A stretch of 64,000 bases of DNA from Paenibacillus wulumuqiensis (lineage in GTDB: Bacteria > Bacillota > Bacilli > Paenibacillales > Paenibacillaceae), in contig NZ_LAQP01000017.1 in NCBI RefSeq assembly GCF_000971965.1, forward strand, positions 1-64,000, in the 5' to 3' direction. Below are positions 18,921-29,200 of this stretch, piece by piece. Each line of letters begins with the position of its first letter. Positions within the stretch are counted from its first letter, which is position 1. A program made the position numbers and the translations under genes. Below the pieces are notes generated by a model. It saw only the letters and a list, made by a program, of their open reading frames with translations, was not told the DNA's origin and did not search any database.

Positions 18921-18946
18921 GTTTCATGCGTATGCCCCATGTTTAT
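18921..18946 (+). promoter_or_regulatory. Weak SigB-type promoter candidate upstream of the GlsB/YeaQ gene
   Basis: GTTTCA (18921-18926) and GTTTAT (18941-18946) are 14 bases apart, the spacing of the clear SigB promoters in this window. The -10 box deviates at two positions. Confidence 0.35.
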
Positions 18947-19046
18947 ATACGAAGTAAGACAAACAAGCGAGATAGCCCACTTCACCGGTTATGTGCCTTT
19001 AGCTGAAATGGACTAGCTTAATGTACATGTAAAGGAGGCGATCTGC

Positions 19047-19304
19047 ATGTGGGGAATCATCATCAGTATCGTGCTTGCCGTTATTATCGGCCTGATCGGT
19101 AACGCGCTCGCAGGCAAAGCAATGCCTGGTGGCATTATCGGAGCCGCTATTGCCGGATTCGTAGGAGCATGGCTGGGTGCCCTGTTGTTTGGTGACTTTG
19201 GCCCGAATATCGGTGATTTTGCCATTATACCGGCTATTCTGGGCACAGCGATTTTCGTTTTTCTGCTTGGACTGTTATCCAAAGTGCTTCGACGGGCATC
19301 TTGA
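19047..19304 (+). CDS. GlsB/YeaQ/YmgE family membrane protein
   Basis: An 85-residue protein with three glycine-rich membrane helices, including GNALAGKAMPGGIIGAAIAGFVGAWLGALLFG, the signature of the transglycosylase-associated (GlsB/YeaQ/YmgE) family. Members are small envelope proteins induced in general stress; their biochemical role is unknown. AAAGGAGGCGATCTGC precedes the ATG. Its neighbours are also stress-type genes. Confidence 0.88.
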   Translation: MWGIIISIVLAVIIGLIGNALAGKAMPGGIIGAAIAGFVGAWLGALLFGDFGPNIGDFAIIPAILGTAIFVFLLGLLSKVLRRAS

Positions 19305-19468
19305 TCTCAGCCAGGCATGATATAAGCCATACCTTTGGTAAGCTGCAACATAGTACTTATTACTCCTAGAGAAGCTTCACTTGATATGATATGGCTGGAT
19401 CTTCGGCTATTGCCGGAGGACTGTACGCTACTATACGCAATTTACACTAATTGAAGGAGTGATTGTTC

Positions 19469-20155
19469 ATGAACGAAGCAGAAAAAGAGTACCCAATGCA
19501 AAGCGGATCCACATTTTTGAAAGGTGTATTTATCGGTGGCCTGATCGGCGCTGCGGCCGCACTGCTCTTCTCCCCAAAACCGGGACGTGAGCTGCGCAGT
19601 GACCTGTCCGACAAACTGGCTGTAGCCGGTGAGAAAACCAAAAACGTCTATGGTACGGTATCCGACCAAACGATGCAGGCTGCTGGCCTGATCAGTGACA
19701 AAACGGTAGAACTGGCAGGCGTTGTAGGCGACAAAGCAACAACAATTGCCCAGACGGTAGCTACCAAAGCAACCGATCTGACGGGTAAAGCCAAATCTTC
19801 TATCGGTGTAGGCGAGTCTGCAGATCAAGACAAAGCCGATGCCAAAGAAAACATCGTCAAACATGTAGCTGAAGCTTCCAAAAACATCGCTGAAGATGTA
19901 AAAGGTGCTAAAGAAGATGTAGCCAAAGAAGTAACCAAAGCTGCTGAAGATGTGAAAAAGGATTCCCAACCGCTGACTTCGTCCGGTTCCGGTTCTTCCT
20001 CTTCTTCATCCAATGGTTCTACCGGCTCTACAAGCACAGGTTCTACACCAAGCAGCTCTACAACTACAACATCTACGACTAAGCCAGGTTCTACTACAAC
20101 CGGTTCCAGTCCAACTACCAACAATAACAGTTTCAATTCCAATAATAAACGCTAA
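19469..20155 (+). CDS. YtxH-like general stress protein with low-complexity tail
   Basis: A 228-residue protein with an N-terminal YtxH domain. One glycine-rich membrane helix (FLKGVFIGGLIGAAAALLFSPKPGRELRSDL) is followed by a long amphipathic helical region of Ala/Lys/Asp repeats (about 45-170) resembling LEA or apolipoprotein-like proteins. The last 55 residues are almost only Ser, Thr, Gly, Pro and Asn. YtxH is a general stress protein in Bacillus subtilis. GAAGGAG lies nine bases before the ATG at 19469; a TTG two codons earlier is less likely. Confidence 0.82.
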   Translation: MNEAEKEYPMQSGSTFLKGVFIGGLIGAAAALLFSPKPGRELRSDLSDKLAVAGEKTKNVYGTVSDQTMQAAGLISDKTVELAGVVGDKATTIAQTVATKATDLTGKAKSSIGVGESADQDKADAKENIVKHVAEASKNIAEDVKGAKEDVAKEVTKAAEDVKKDSQPLTSSGSGSSSSSSNGSTGSTSTGSTPSSSTTTTSTTKPGSTTTGSSPTTNNNSFNSNNKR

Positions 20156-20173
20156 TACATCCTGGATTGACCA

Positions 20174-20207
20174 AAATAGCCGGCTCATTGCAGTCGGCTA
20201 TTTTTAT
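20174..20207 (+). terminator. Terminator of the YtxH-like gene
   Basis: AAATAGCCGGCT and AGTCGGCTATTTTT form a hairpin followed by T residues. Confidence 0.8.
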
Positions 20208-20246
20208 GCCCGGTGTGGCTAATTCTTATGAGAGCGAGGGAATCCC

Positions 20247-20633
20247 ATGGCTGACAAAGACACCGAATTATCACCCACCTCCCCTGAAGTTGTACCACCG
20301 CCGGATAGTGTGCGCGAGCATCCATTCGAGCTGCGTCATGAAGTGAAGCGCCTGAACGAACGCCTCGACCAGCTGACCAAAGCGCTGGACAAGGCAGAAA
20401 TCCGGGACATCATCGAAAATTACAGCAGTGTCAGACGCCGACTGATCACTAACTTCATTGCCGGTACTGCCCGCGGTCTCGGCCTGTCGCTCGGTACGAT
20501 CGTCATTCTGGCACTGCTCGCTTTCATCCTGAGCCAGATGGTCTCCCTGCCGTTGATTGGTGAGTATATCAGCCAGATTCTCGACTATGTCAAAGCATCC
20601 CAGGGTGCAGACACCAGTGGAGGCACCGGCTAA
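20247..20633 (+). CDS. DUF5665 domain membrane protein
   Basis: A 128-residue protein. A charged coiled-coil-like stretch (about 25-60, HEVKRLNERLDQLTKALDKAEIRDIIENY) leads into one or two hydrophobic segments (GLGLSLGTIVILALLAFILSQM). This is the layout of the DUF5665 family of Firmicutes; the function is unknown. It follows the YtxH-like gene after a terminator, so it probably has its own promoter, not obvious to me. Confidence 0.78.
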   Translation: MADKDTELSPTSPEVVPPPDSVREHPFELRHEVKRLNERLDQLTKALDKAEIRDIIENYSSVRRRLITNFIAGTARGLGLSLGTIVILALLAFILSQMVSLPLIGEYISQILDYVKASQGADTSGGTG

Positions 20634-20874
20634 CTACCGCATCATTTGCCTGGTTGGCTGTCATTCGCCCACTGCATGTTACTTATGTCTGTTATGCAGC
20701 AGAGCAAAGACAGCTTGGAGAAACATCGAGGTTGGTATATCCTTATTGATCTCATTTAAATTCCTGTGCTTGGATAAAAGGAACCTCTTTCAACGGAGGA
20801 ATTTTTATCCGAGTAGCAGGAATTTTCTTTTTGAGTTATTGCTATAAATCGGTTTGTATCCATCAACCGCTTCA

Positions 20875-20983
20875 GAAAGGGATCATTCCGTCGTTCTCCG
20901 GTTAAGATTGGATATTTTGAATCACCGATTACATCGGTAAATATCCAATCTTAAATGTCGGCCTCTGGAACGATTCCCTTTCC
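20875..20983. repeat. Palindromic repeat copy 1
   Basis: Outer arms GAAAGGGATCATTCC and GGAACGATTCCCTTTC are complementary with few mismatches. Inner arms TTAAGATTGGATATT and AATATCCAATCTTAA are nearly perfect. A terminal ACCGAT/ATCGGT stem caps the structure. Confidence 0.65.
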
Positions 20984-21273
20984 TCCGCTACGCTGCTTTA
21001 GCCGACTATGCTATTTTTAAAACCAAAAGATAAAAGATTAGAATACTTAAAATTTTTATTTCTTAACTTTTTAGATAATTAGCGAGGTCAGAGCTTTAAG
21101 TAATTCCTTATGTAATTTTAGAACTTGTAGAATTTTTGCTACCTTTAAAACTTCCGAAAATTTTGAAGCTATTGCTTCTACTACTTCTAAAAAGGCTACT
21201 ACTCTTAATCCTGTAATGCTTCAATTCTTTGAGGTTTCCAGAAATAAATAGGTATGTCCAACTACGGAGCGGA

Positions 21274-21391
21274 GGAATTGGAATTAGACTCCAGCAGCGA
21301 AGCGGCCCTATTTAAGATCGGATATCCTCCGCTGCAAGCGGACATTCAGGATATCTGATCTTAACGAGGGGCAGGAGACTAATCCAATTTC
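21274..21391. repeat. Palindromic repeat copy 2
   Basis: Outer arms GGAATTGGAATTAGACTCC and GGAGACTAATCCAATTTC pair with few mismatches. Inner arms TTAAGATCGGATATCCT and AGGATATCTGATCTTAA pair almost fully. The loop carries a TCCGCT-GCA-AGCGGA stem. The inner core matches copy 1 at most positions. Confidence 0.65.
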
Positions 21392-21548
21392 GGAGCGGAT
21401 GATTCTAAATATAGCTGATCTCTAGTCACCTCGCCCAAAAGCAAAAGCCCCAACCAAAACAGTCAACAGCAGCAGTACTATCCAACAAGCTCTGCAGTAC
21501 ATGAAGCATATACACCATAAGAAGCCTATAAGCAGCCCTGCGGAGAAA

Positions 21549-21597
21549 TTAAAAAAGGTATGCTTCAACCTCCATCCGGAGAATCAAAGCATACCTC
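21549..21597 (-). terminator. Terminator of the sigB operon
   Basis: On the minus strand GAGGTATGCTTTGATTC...AAGCATACCTT is followed by TTTTAATTTC, downstream of sigB. Confidence 0.82.
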
Positions 21598-21642
21598 AGT
21601 CAATTGCCATAACCGACAATTTAATCTTGTACATGTGCAACA

Positions 21643-22419
21643 TTAACCCGATGATGAAGCGTTAGACATAATTTGCTTAAGCTTCTCCGTAGCGCGTTTC
21701 TGGATCCGCGATACGCTCATCTGGGAAACGCCCAGTTTTTGCGCAATCGCACGTTGGGATTGACCTTCCTGGAAGGCAAGCAGCAGTACTTTTTGTTCCT
21801 GCTCCTTCAGCTGGCTGAGTGCCTGCTGCAGATCCATCCGCTTCTCTACTGCATCGTAATCATTTACGTCTGCACTGATTAACTCGCCCAGTGTAGCCGC
21901 ACTTTCTTCCTGGGACAGCGGCGAATCCAGAGATACATAGTGATAGCATTCGCGTCCTGCCAGGACTTCAATTGTTTCTTCCTCGGACAGCTCCAGAAAA
22001 GCTGCGATTTCCCGCACACTAGGGGAACGTTCCAGCTTGACCGTCAACTCGTCGATCGCCTGCTGAACCAGGGCTCCCTTTTCTTTGATTCGGCGCGGAA
22101 CCTGTATGTACCACGATTTATCGCGCAAAAAGTTTTTCATATGCCCGATCATGCTCTTCATGGCATATGGTTCAAAGGGAATCCCCAGAGAGATATCATA
22201 CTGCTGCAAAAGACGAATCAATGCCATTTGACCGACCTGGTACAAGTCCTCATACAGGTCCGGGCGGTTACGGGCAATTTTACCCGCAGCCATCTTGACC
22301 ATCGGCTCGTACTTTTTGATCAGTACAGTCGCAATGTCATTGTCTTTTGTTTGTTGATACTCCCAGATCAGGCCGATCGCCTCGTCCATCGATTCGGGGG
22401 GAGTCACTCTTTCACTCAT
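21643..22419 (-). CDS. sigB: RNA polymerase sigma factor SigB/SigF/SigG family
   Basis: A 258-residue sigma-70 factor of the SigB-F-G group. Region 2 is seen as DLYEDLYQVGQMALIRLLQQYD...PFEPYAMKSMIGHMKNFLRDKSW. Region 3 follows (SPSVREIAAFLELSEEE), and region 4 has the helix-turn-helix QSQRAIAQKLGVSQMSVSRIQKRATEKL. Because it directly follows rsbV-rsbW, the general-stress factor SigB is the best call, although SigF with SpoIIAA/AB has the same gene order. The ATGA overlap with rsbW indicates translational coupling, and the SigB-type promoter upstream of rsbV indicates autoregulation. Confidence 0.88.
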   Translation of the reverse strand: MSERVTPPESMDEAIGLIWEYQQTKDNDIATVLIKKYEPMVKMAAGKIARNRPDLYEDLYQVGQMALIRLLQQYDISLGIPFEPYAMKSMIGHMKNFLRDKSWYIQVPRRIKEKGALVQQAIDELTVKLERSPSVREIAAFLELSEEETIEVLAGRECYHYVSLDSPLSQEESAATLGELISADVNDYDAVEKRMDLQQALSQLKEQEQKVLLLAFQEGQSQRAIAQKLGVSQMSVSRIQKRATEKLKQIMSNASSSG

Positions 22420-22868
22420 ACTCTTTCCTCGCTTAGAGCAAGGCTTTTGGACATGACCACACGTGTGCCCTGGCCGGCAACATTCTCAATGCTGACATTA
22501 TCCATCAATGCCTGCATCAGGTAGAAGCCAAGTCCGCCAATCTGGACATCGTTCAGATCTTTGTCGTGCAGTGTGCTTTCTTCACCGATACCCCGTACCG
22601 ATTCGAAGCTCTCCCCTTCGTCTTCGACGGTAATGGATAACGTTTCTTCACCGATTTCGAACGTAACGTCAATATGTCCATCATTTTGCCCATAGGCATA
22701 CAGCACGGAATTATTACATGCTTCGGATACGGCAACTTTCATATCTTCAATATCTTCATATGAAAATCCCATTTTGGAAGCAATTCCGTACAGGTTTAAT
22801 CGTACTACATCTACAAACTCTGCGGTTGCAGGTAAATTAAGTATTACTTTTTGAGTATCAGCTTTCAT
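22416..22868 (-). CDS. rsbW: Anti-sigma factor and serine kinase RsbW
   Basis: A 150-residue HATPase_c_2 protein. The N-box is MKVAVSEACNNSVLYAYG, and the ATP-lid and G-box region is VEDEGESFESV...GGLGFYLMQALMDNVSIE. RsbW binds SigB and keeps it inactive, and it phosphorylates RsbV on Ser/Thr. AGGAAAGGATC precedes the ATG with longer spacing. The last four bases overlap sigB. Confidence 0.92.
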   Translation of the reverse strand: MKADTQKVILNLPATAEFVDVVRLNLYGIASKMGFSYEDIEDMKVAVSEACNNSVLYAYGQNDGHIDVTFEIGEETLSITVEDEGESFESVRGIGEESTLHDKDLNDVQIGGLGFYLMQALMDNVSIENVAGQGTRVVMSKSLALSEERV

Positions 22869-22886
22869 GCTATGTTCGATCCTTTC

Positions 22887-23225
22887 CTAGTGGGAGTTCT
22901 CCTGAGGGGCAAAAAACTTGGCAATACCGGTCATTTCAAACAGTTTCTGAATTTGTGGAGGAACCTCTTCAACAGTAAAGCTGGCATTCATACCGTGCCG
23001 CGCTTTGAGGATAGAAAGTAGGATACCGATACCTGTGCTATCAATATATTTCAGGTCTTTCATGTTTACGATCAGATCCTGGCCGGCGTCGCCTACAAGC
23101 GGCTCCATCACCAGACGAAAATCAGGCGCTACCGATAAATCCATTTCCCCGCTTAAAAAGACGGTGCATGCGCCTTCTTCGAGTTGGGTTACTGCATTAA
23201 ACTTTTCATTTTTGTTAGTAGTCAT
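22887..23225 (-). CDS. rsbV: Anti-sigma factor antagonist RsbV (STAS domain)
   Basis: A 112-residue STAS protein. The phosphorylated serine lies in the conserved LKYIDSTGIGILLSILKA motif. Unphosphorylated RsbV takes RsbW away from SigB and so releases the sigma factor. GGGGAG seven bases before the ATG at 23225 decides the start; the longer frame to 23288 would run through the SigB-type promoter. Operon order rsbV-rsbW-sigB. Confidence 0.92.
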   Translation of the reverse strand: MTTNKNEKFNAVTQLEEGACTVFLSGEMDLSVAPDFRLVMEPLVGDAGQDLIVNMKDLKYIDSTGIGILLSILKARHGMNASFTVEEVPPQIQKLFEMTGIAKFFAPQENSH

Positions 23226-23260
23226 AGACATTCTCCCCTGAACAATGGTTTCTTTACTAA

Positions 23261-23286
23261 TAACCCAATCTGTTATCTTCTGAAAC
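23261..23286 (-). promoter_or_regulatory. SigB-type promoter of rsbV-rsbW-sigB
   Basis: On the minus strand GTTTCA (23281-23286) and GGGTTA (23261-23266) are 14 bases apart, close to the Bacillus SigB consensus GTTT...GGGTAT. It lies about 35 bases upstream of the rsbV start, as expected for positive autoregulation. Confidence 0.7.
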
Positions 23287-23467
23287 ATCTCTATAGATAG
23301 CCGATTGGGAGATCCATCTGATTATATCCCGATATTTGTATTATATACAATATTTAGTTGTTATGACAACCTTTATACGAACGGCGCAAATTCAGCCGGT
23401 GTTCCCTGCTGGCAGCACGGCTTTATTGCGCATTATGTTTTTTTATTCGATTTATGTCTGAGAAGGA

Positions 23468-25135
23468 TCAATATACCGTCTTCTTGGCTTCATAACGGGA
23501 CAGCTCCAGTGCATATCGTTCCATTACCGTCTTGACACTGTTCATCTTGACCGGCTTACTGATATAGTCATCCATGCCTGCTGCAAAGCATCTTCCCTTG
23601 ATGCCTTCCATCACATCAGCAGTCATCGCAATAATTACCGAGCGTTCTCCATTCCCCATCTCGCGTATAATTCGCGTTGCTTCAAGTCCGTCAATATTAG
23701 GCATCTGTACATCCATAAAAATATAATCATACGTCTGGGCAGAGGCCATCCGGATCGCTTGATCTCCGTCATCTGCAGTATCCGGCTCATATCCGAGTCT
23801 ATTGAGCATACTAACCATTAGCTTCTGATTGATCGGATGGTCGTCTACAATCAGAATGTGAGGAATGGAGCTGCTCTTTTGCAGCAGATTCACCGGTCTT
23901 TCCTCTACAGTGCCAACTTCCGTCTCTTCCACCGTATATTCACCCACACAAATGCTAAAGGCAAATACCGCTCCTTCGCCAGGTTCCATCTCACTGCATT
24001 CCAGACGAATGTCTCCGCCCATCATTTGAACAAGGTTTTTGCAAATGGCCAGCCCCAGTCCAGTTCCACCATACTTTCTCGTCATAGACGAATCCAATTG
24101 TGAAAAAGGCTGGAACAACTGCTCTCGTTTCTCCAGGGCAATGCCGATACCGGTATCCTTTACTTTGAACTCCAGCTCCAGACGGTTATCCCGCTGTCCG
24201 GCACATTCCACTTCAAGGTATACACCGCCCTGTTCGGTAAATTTGACCGCATTGGCAGTCAAATTGATCAACACCTGACGCAGACGCGCCATATCGCCGA
24301 ACAGATAACCCGGTACATTATCCCCAATTCGGTACAACAATTCCAGGCCCTTTTTGCCAGCTTCGACAGAGAAAAGACCAAACACTTCAGAGATACATCC
24401 TTCCAGTGAAAATGGATGCTCTTCCAGTTCCATTTTGCCCGACTCCATCTTGGTAAAGTCGAGAATATCGTTAATGACCATGACCAGTGTATCCGCACTG
24501 CTGCGAATAATCTCGGCATAGTCCTTTTGTTCAGGTTGAAGATCGGTCTCCATCAGCAGATCGATCATACCGATAACTCCATTCATCGGCGTCCGGATTT
24601 CGTGGCTCATCATCGCTAGGAATTCGGTTTTGGCTTTGGCTGCAATCTCTGCAGCTTCCTTGGCACGAACCAGCTCCTGGTTCATTTTTTCCAGCTCCAG
24701 CGTTTTTTGCTGCAGCAGCATGGACTGTGTTTTGTGGCGCTTGTTGGTCAGGTACATATTTACAAATCCCTCAATCTTGGATTTCAGGATTTGTGGAATA
24801 AACGGTTTTACCATGTAATCAATAGCACCTGCAGAATATCCGGCAAATAAATGCTCGGCTTCCTTACTGTTCGCAGACACAAAAATAATTGGAATTTCCT
24901 TCGTTTTCTCCCGGGCCTTGATTAGCTTGGCTGTCTCGATGCCATCCATACCCGGCATCTGCACATCCAGTATAATAACAGCAAATTCATCCTTGAGCAG
25001 ACAGCGCAGCGCTTCTTCCCCTGAAGTCGCTTTGACGAGATTATAACGTTCACTCTCGAGAACGGCTTCCAGGGCAAGCAAGTTTTCAGGTCGATCATCT
25101 ACCAGCAAGATATGAATCGGTTCATGAAACCTCAT
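23468..25135 (-). CDS. Hybrid histidine kinase REC-HisKA-HATPase-REC
   Basis: A 555-residue cytoplasmic signalling protein. It has a receiver at about 6-120 (predicted phospho-Asp57 in [13 protein letters not shown]) and a coiled coil at about 130-168. A HisKA box follows with His178 ([17 protein letters not shown]), then a HATPase with SGADTL/NDILDF, GTGIGIA and [12 protein letters not shown] motifs, and a C-terminal receiver ([15 protein letters not shown]). It has no membrane segment or sensor domain, so its input probably comes by phosphotransfer to the N-terminal receiver. It lies between the CheR-like gene and rsbV, suggesting it belongs to SigB control. Confidence 0.88.
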   Translation of the reverse strand: MRFHEPIHILLVDDRPENLLALEAVLESERYNLVKATSGEEALRCLLKDEFAVIILDVQMPGMDGIETAKLIKAREKTKEIPIIFVSANSKEAEHLFAGYSAGAIDYMVKPFIPQILKSKIEGFVNMYLTNKRHKTQSMLLQQKTLELEKMNQELVRAKEAAEIAAKAKTEFLAMMSHEIRTPMNGVIGMIDLLMETDLQPEQKDYAEIIRSSADTLVMVINDILDFTKMESGKMELEEHPFSLEGCISEVFGLFSVEAGKKGLELLYRIGDNVPGYLFGDMARLRQVLINLTANAVKFTEQGGVYLEVECAGQRDNRLELEFKVKDTGIGIALEKREQLFQPFSQLDSSMTRKYGGTGLGLAICKNLVQMMGGDIRLECSEMEPGEGAVFAFSICVGEYTVEETEVGTVEERPVNLLQKSSSIPHILIVDDHPINQKLMVSMLNRLGYEPDTADDGDQAIRMASAQTYDYIFMDVQMPNIDGLEATRIIREMGNGERSVIIAMTADVMEGIKGRCFAAGMDDYISKPVKMNSVKTVMERYALELSRYEAKKTVY

Positions 25136-25153
25136 GGTATCCCCCTACATTCT

Positions 25154-26047
25154 CTAGTTAATTTTCCGGTATACCTTTTCCAGCCGATCCAGCGGTTCGT
25201 ATGAATCACTGTAGCCGGTGAATTGCATGGACTCCTTGGAGCCCAGCACCAGAATACCGAAACGGCTAAGACTTTCATGAAACAATCCATGAACACGTTC
25301 ACGGAGTTTATCGTCAAAATAGATCATTACATTCCGGCAAAAAATCACATTAAACTCGTTGAACGAGCGGTCCGTAGCCAGGTTATGCTCCGCAAAAATA
25401 ATATGCTTGCGAAGGAACGGCTGAAAGATAACGGATTGGTACTTGGCTGTATAATATTCGGAGAACGAGCGGGTCCCGCCGGCTTCCAGATAGTTTTTGG
25501 TATACAGCTGCATACGGTCAATTCCGAATACACCTTCGCGCGCCTGCTGCAGTGAACGATTGTTCATATCGGTTGCGTAGATTCGTGCTTTGTCCAGCAG
25601 ACCTTCCTCATGCAGCAGGATAGCCATCGAATAGACTTCCTCTCCGGTAGAGCAGCCGGCATGCCAGATCCGGATATACGGATAGGTACGCAGCAGGGGT
25701 ATTACTTTTTCCCGGAACATACGGAACAGCTGCGGATCCCGGAACATTTCCGTTACCGGAATCGAGAGATTCTGCACAAACCGCTCAAAACAGGAACGGT
25801 CATGCAGTATTTTCTCCTGCAGCGCCGAGACGGATTTGAGATTCTCGGCATGGATATGATGCCATATTCTGCGGGTCAGCGAAGCACGCGCATAGTTACG
25901 AAAATCATACCCGTACAAACGGTGTACCCCTTCCAGCAGCAGGTCAATTTCAATATTCTCGCGTTCTGCAAGATTGGTAATGATCTGGCTTTCCCCCTGG
26001 GGCGAGTTTGAGTTGTTCTGTATTTGTTCATGATTCGTCGGTGTCAT
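25154..26047 (-). CDS. CheR-type protein methyltransferase (RsbM-like)
   Basis: A 297-residue CheR-family SAM-dependent methyltransferase. The N-terminal helical part is LLLEGVHRLYGYDFRNYARASLTRRI, the SAM motif is IRIWHAGCSTGEEVYSMAILL, and the acidic and C-terminal motifs are ATDMNNRSLQQAREGVF and FNVIFCRNVMIYFD. No chemotaxis genes are near. In the Bacillus cereus group the CheR-like RsbM methylates the hybrid kinase RsbK and dampens SigB activation. The position directly after the large hybrid kinase suggests the same role. The start at 26047 is uncertain; an in-frame ATG at 26170 would add 41 unconserved residues. Confidence 0.82.
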   Translation of the reverse strand: MTPTNHEQIQNNSNSPQGESQIITNLAERENIEIDLLLEGVHRLYGYDFRNYARASLTRRIWHHIHAENLKSVSALQEKILHDRSCFERFVQNLSIPVTEMFRDPQLFRMFREKVIPLLRTYPYIRIWHAGCSTGEEVYSMAILLHEEGLLDKARIYATDMNNRSLQQAREGVFGIDRMQLYTKNYLEAGGTRSFSEYYTAKYQSVIFQPFLRKHIIFAEHNLATDRSFNEFNVIFCRNVMIYFDDKLRERVHGLFHESLSRFGILVLGSKESMQFTGYSDSYEPLDRLEKVYRKIN

Positions 26048-26290
26048 CTTTTCAGCCCCGATTCCTTGTAAACTGTACGCAATTCTTATTCCGCAACCAG
26101 CCGACTGCTTTACTTGTGCAGCCGGCCTCTCAACTTTTACACTTTCCGAAAATATATGGTCGTTCCTCATGTTTATATCAAGCTCATATCCGCAAAAATG
26201 GGATATGTCCGAATCCGCATTGGCTGTACGTATAGATGCAGGTAATTAGCCAACGTTCTACATTATAATTCATTTACCCACTTTTGTGGT

Positions 26291-29200
26291 CTACGAATAC
26301 AACCAAACACGCATTAATGACAAAAGTTGATCCGTTTGGATCGGTTTTTTGACATAATCAGATGCTCCGGCCTCAATACACTTGGATCGATCGTCTTTCA
26401 TTGCTTTGGCAGTCAATGCAATAATCGGCAATTTGTCGTATCCAGGCATCTGGCGGATAATGCGCATCGCTTCATACCCGTCCATCTCCGGCATCATCAT
26501 ATCCATCAGGATCAGGTCAAAGTCCTGCTTTTCCAAAATGTCGATCGCTTCCCGTCCATTCTCCGCAAAGGTAACCTCCATGCGGTATCCTTCCAGTACG
26601 CTGGACAGTGCAAACACATTGCGTACATCATCATCGACGAGGAGAATCCGCTTGCCTTCAAACAGGGTCTCCTTGTTATGCAGCTTCTGCAGAATACGGC
26701 GCTTGTCTTCCGGCAGATCCGCCTCCACCCGGTGCAGGAAGAGAGTTGTCTCATCCAGCAGACGTTCCGGTGATTTGACATCCTTGACGATAATTGATTC
26801 TGCATATTTGCGCAGCTGGGTCTCTTCCTTGGTATCCAGATCCTTGCCGGTATAAATAATGATCGGCAGATCTTTGAGCTGATGATTATCACGAATACGA
26901 TCCAGCAGTTCAAAGCCGGTCATATCGGTCAGCATCAGATCCAGCACCATACAATCATACCGCTTGCCATCCAGTTCTGCCAGCGCAGCTTTGCCGGTCG
27001 AGACAGCAGTGATAGCTACATCGTCATGACCGATCAGCTCAATAATGGACTGACGCTGAATCTCATCATCCTCTACAATCAGCAGCTGCTTGAGTCCCTG
27101 CTCGGTATAAGATTCCAGATGGGAAAATGCTTTTTCCAGCGCTTCTTTACTGGATGGCTTTTTGAGGTAGGCAATCGCCCCCATCATCAGACCCTGCTTG
27201 ACTTCATCCATAACGGAGATGACATGCACCGGAATATGACGGGTATGCGCATTGCTCTTCAGCTCGCTGAGAATCGCCCAGCCATCGATAACCGGCAGCT
27301 GGATATCCAGGATAATCGCGTCCGGTTTGTACGTCTTGGCCATATGCAGACCGGTATCGCCCTGCATCGCTACGAGTGCTTTGAAGCCACGACCTCTGGC
27401 CATATCCATCAGGATTTTGGCGAAATTGGCATCATCCTCGATGATAAGCAGCACTTTGTCTTCCTTGCCAAGCTGGTCACGGTCATCGCCGAGCGACTGG
27501 GGAATCACAGCGGACTCCATTTCACTGGCCAGCTTGCGGTTATTCATGCGTGCTGAAGTCTGCTGCAGTACCTGACCGGTAAAATCAGCTGGCATATAGG
27601 CAGGACTCACCTGATCGACAGCCGTTCCCGTATTCGTCTCTGTCCGTTCGGATGATGACGGAACCAGCTTGGGCAGATACAGAGTGAAGACACTTCCCTT
27701 GCCTTCCTCCGAGCTGACCGTGATCCCTCCGCCCAGCAGACGGGACAGCTCACGGCTGATCGACAGTCCCAGACCGGTACCGCCGTATTTGCGGCTGGTT
27801 GTACCGTCTACCTGCTGGAACGCTTCGAAGATCAGATCAAGCTTGTCCTGTGGAATACCGATGCCGCTATCGATCACCTTAACGGCGACATAAGATTGTT
27901 CTCTGTTCAGATAAGGTGGCAGTTCCGCCGGATCGGCCTGATCCACATTCATTTCGATATATCCTTTTTCCGTGAACTTAAATGCATTAGACAGCATATT
28001 GCGCAGTACCTGCTTCACCCGATGCTCATCGGTAACAATAGCCTCCGGCATCTGTTCGCCGACCGTAATATGCAGGTCGATTCCTTTTTTCGCCGCTACA
28101 GGCGCAAAGTTCATATTGACAAAGGACTCCAGATTTTTCACCGGTACTGCTTCACGGTTAATTTCCATCTTGCCGGCATCTACTTTGGAGAGATCCAGAA
28201 TCTCATCAATCATCTTGAGCAGGTCGGCACCGGACATGTAAATCGTGCTTGCGTACTCCATCTGCTTCTCGGTCAGATTGCCATCCTTGTTCTCTGTAAG
28301 CAGCTGGGATAGAATCAGCAGACTGTTCAGCGGTGTACGGAGTTCATGGGACATATTGGCCAGGAATTCCGATTTGTATTTACTGGTTACAGCCAGCTGC
28401 ATCGCCTGCTGTTCCAGCTGGTGCTTGCTCTGCTCGATCTCTTCATTTTGCTCTTCCACGTGCTGGATCTGCTCCTGCAGCTCACGGGTTTTGGCAATCA
28501 GTTCATTGTTGAAATGCTCCAATTCCTCCTGCTGGCGCTGCAGCATATCTTCGGAACGTTTGAGCTCCTCGGTCTGCTCTTCCAGACGCTCGTTGGAACG
28601 GCGCAGTTCTTCCTGCTGCAGCTGCAGCTCTTCGGATTGACTCTGCAGCTCTTCGGTCAATGTCTGCGATTCGCGCAGCAGCTCCTCGACGTGCAAACGG
28701 CGGTTAATATTGTTGACAATAATGCCCAGGTCCTGAGTGAGTAAGTGAAGCAGCTGCCGCTGCAGTGACGTAAATGTATTCAGCGAAGCCAGCTCAATAA
28801 CACCCAGCAGTTCATCATTGAACAGTACAGGATAGATGAGTACACTCCGCGGCTGACTGGAGCCCAATCCGGAATTGACAGGAATATATCCTTGAGGGAC
28901 ATGATCCAGTACGATCGGCTTTTGGTCTGCGGCGCACTGGCCGGTCAGTCCTTCGCCAATGCGGATTTCCTTCTTCGAACACAGCTCACCATCAGCAGCA
29001 TAGGCTGCTTTGAGCAGCATTTTGTCGGTCACTTCATTTGTGCGCAGATACAATGCTCCAAAGTGGGCACCCAGTGTTGGCGCAAATTCATTAATGAAGG
29101 TCTGCGCACTCTGTTCCAGCGTGCTTACGCCACGCAGCAGTTCGGTAATGCGCGCCGTATTGGAGTCCAGCCAGGACTGGTCTTCCTGGGCCTGACGATA

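Larger units (their letters stand above)
20640..21548. repeat. Non-coding region with two related long palindromic repeats
   Basis: This 0.9-kb AT-rich interval has no credible gene. It holds two long imperfect hairpins, 20875-20983 and about 21274-21391. Their inner arms share the core TTAAGATYGGATAT with its complement, with small GC-rich terminal stems (ACCGAT/ATCGGT and TCCGCT/AGCGGA). Between them, 21000-21240 is low-complexity T/A/C-rich sequence. The arrangement looks like an intergenic repeat family rather than terminators, since no T-runs follow. Confidence 0.6.

Noticed and set aside
20557-20847. Plus-strand frame overlapping the end of the DUF5665 gene
   Set aside because: It is out of frame with the real gene and continues into non-coding sequence without a start signal.
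21643-23225. The spoIIAA-spoIIAB-sigF sporulation operon instead of rsbV-rsbW-sigB
   Set aside because: The gene order is the same, but the adjacent PP2C and hybrid kinase genes, SigB-type promoter and nearby stress genes favour the SigB system. A phylogeny would settle it.
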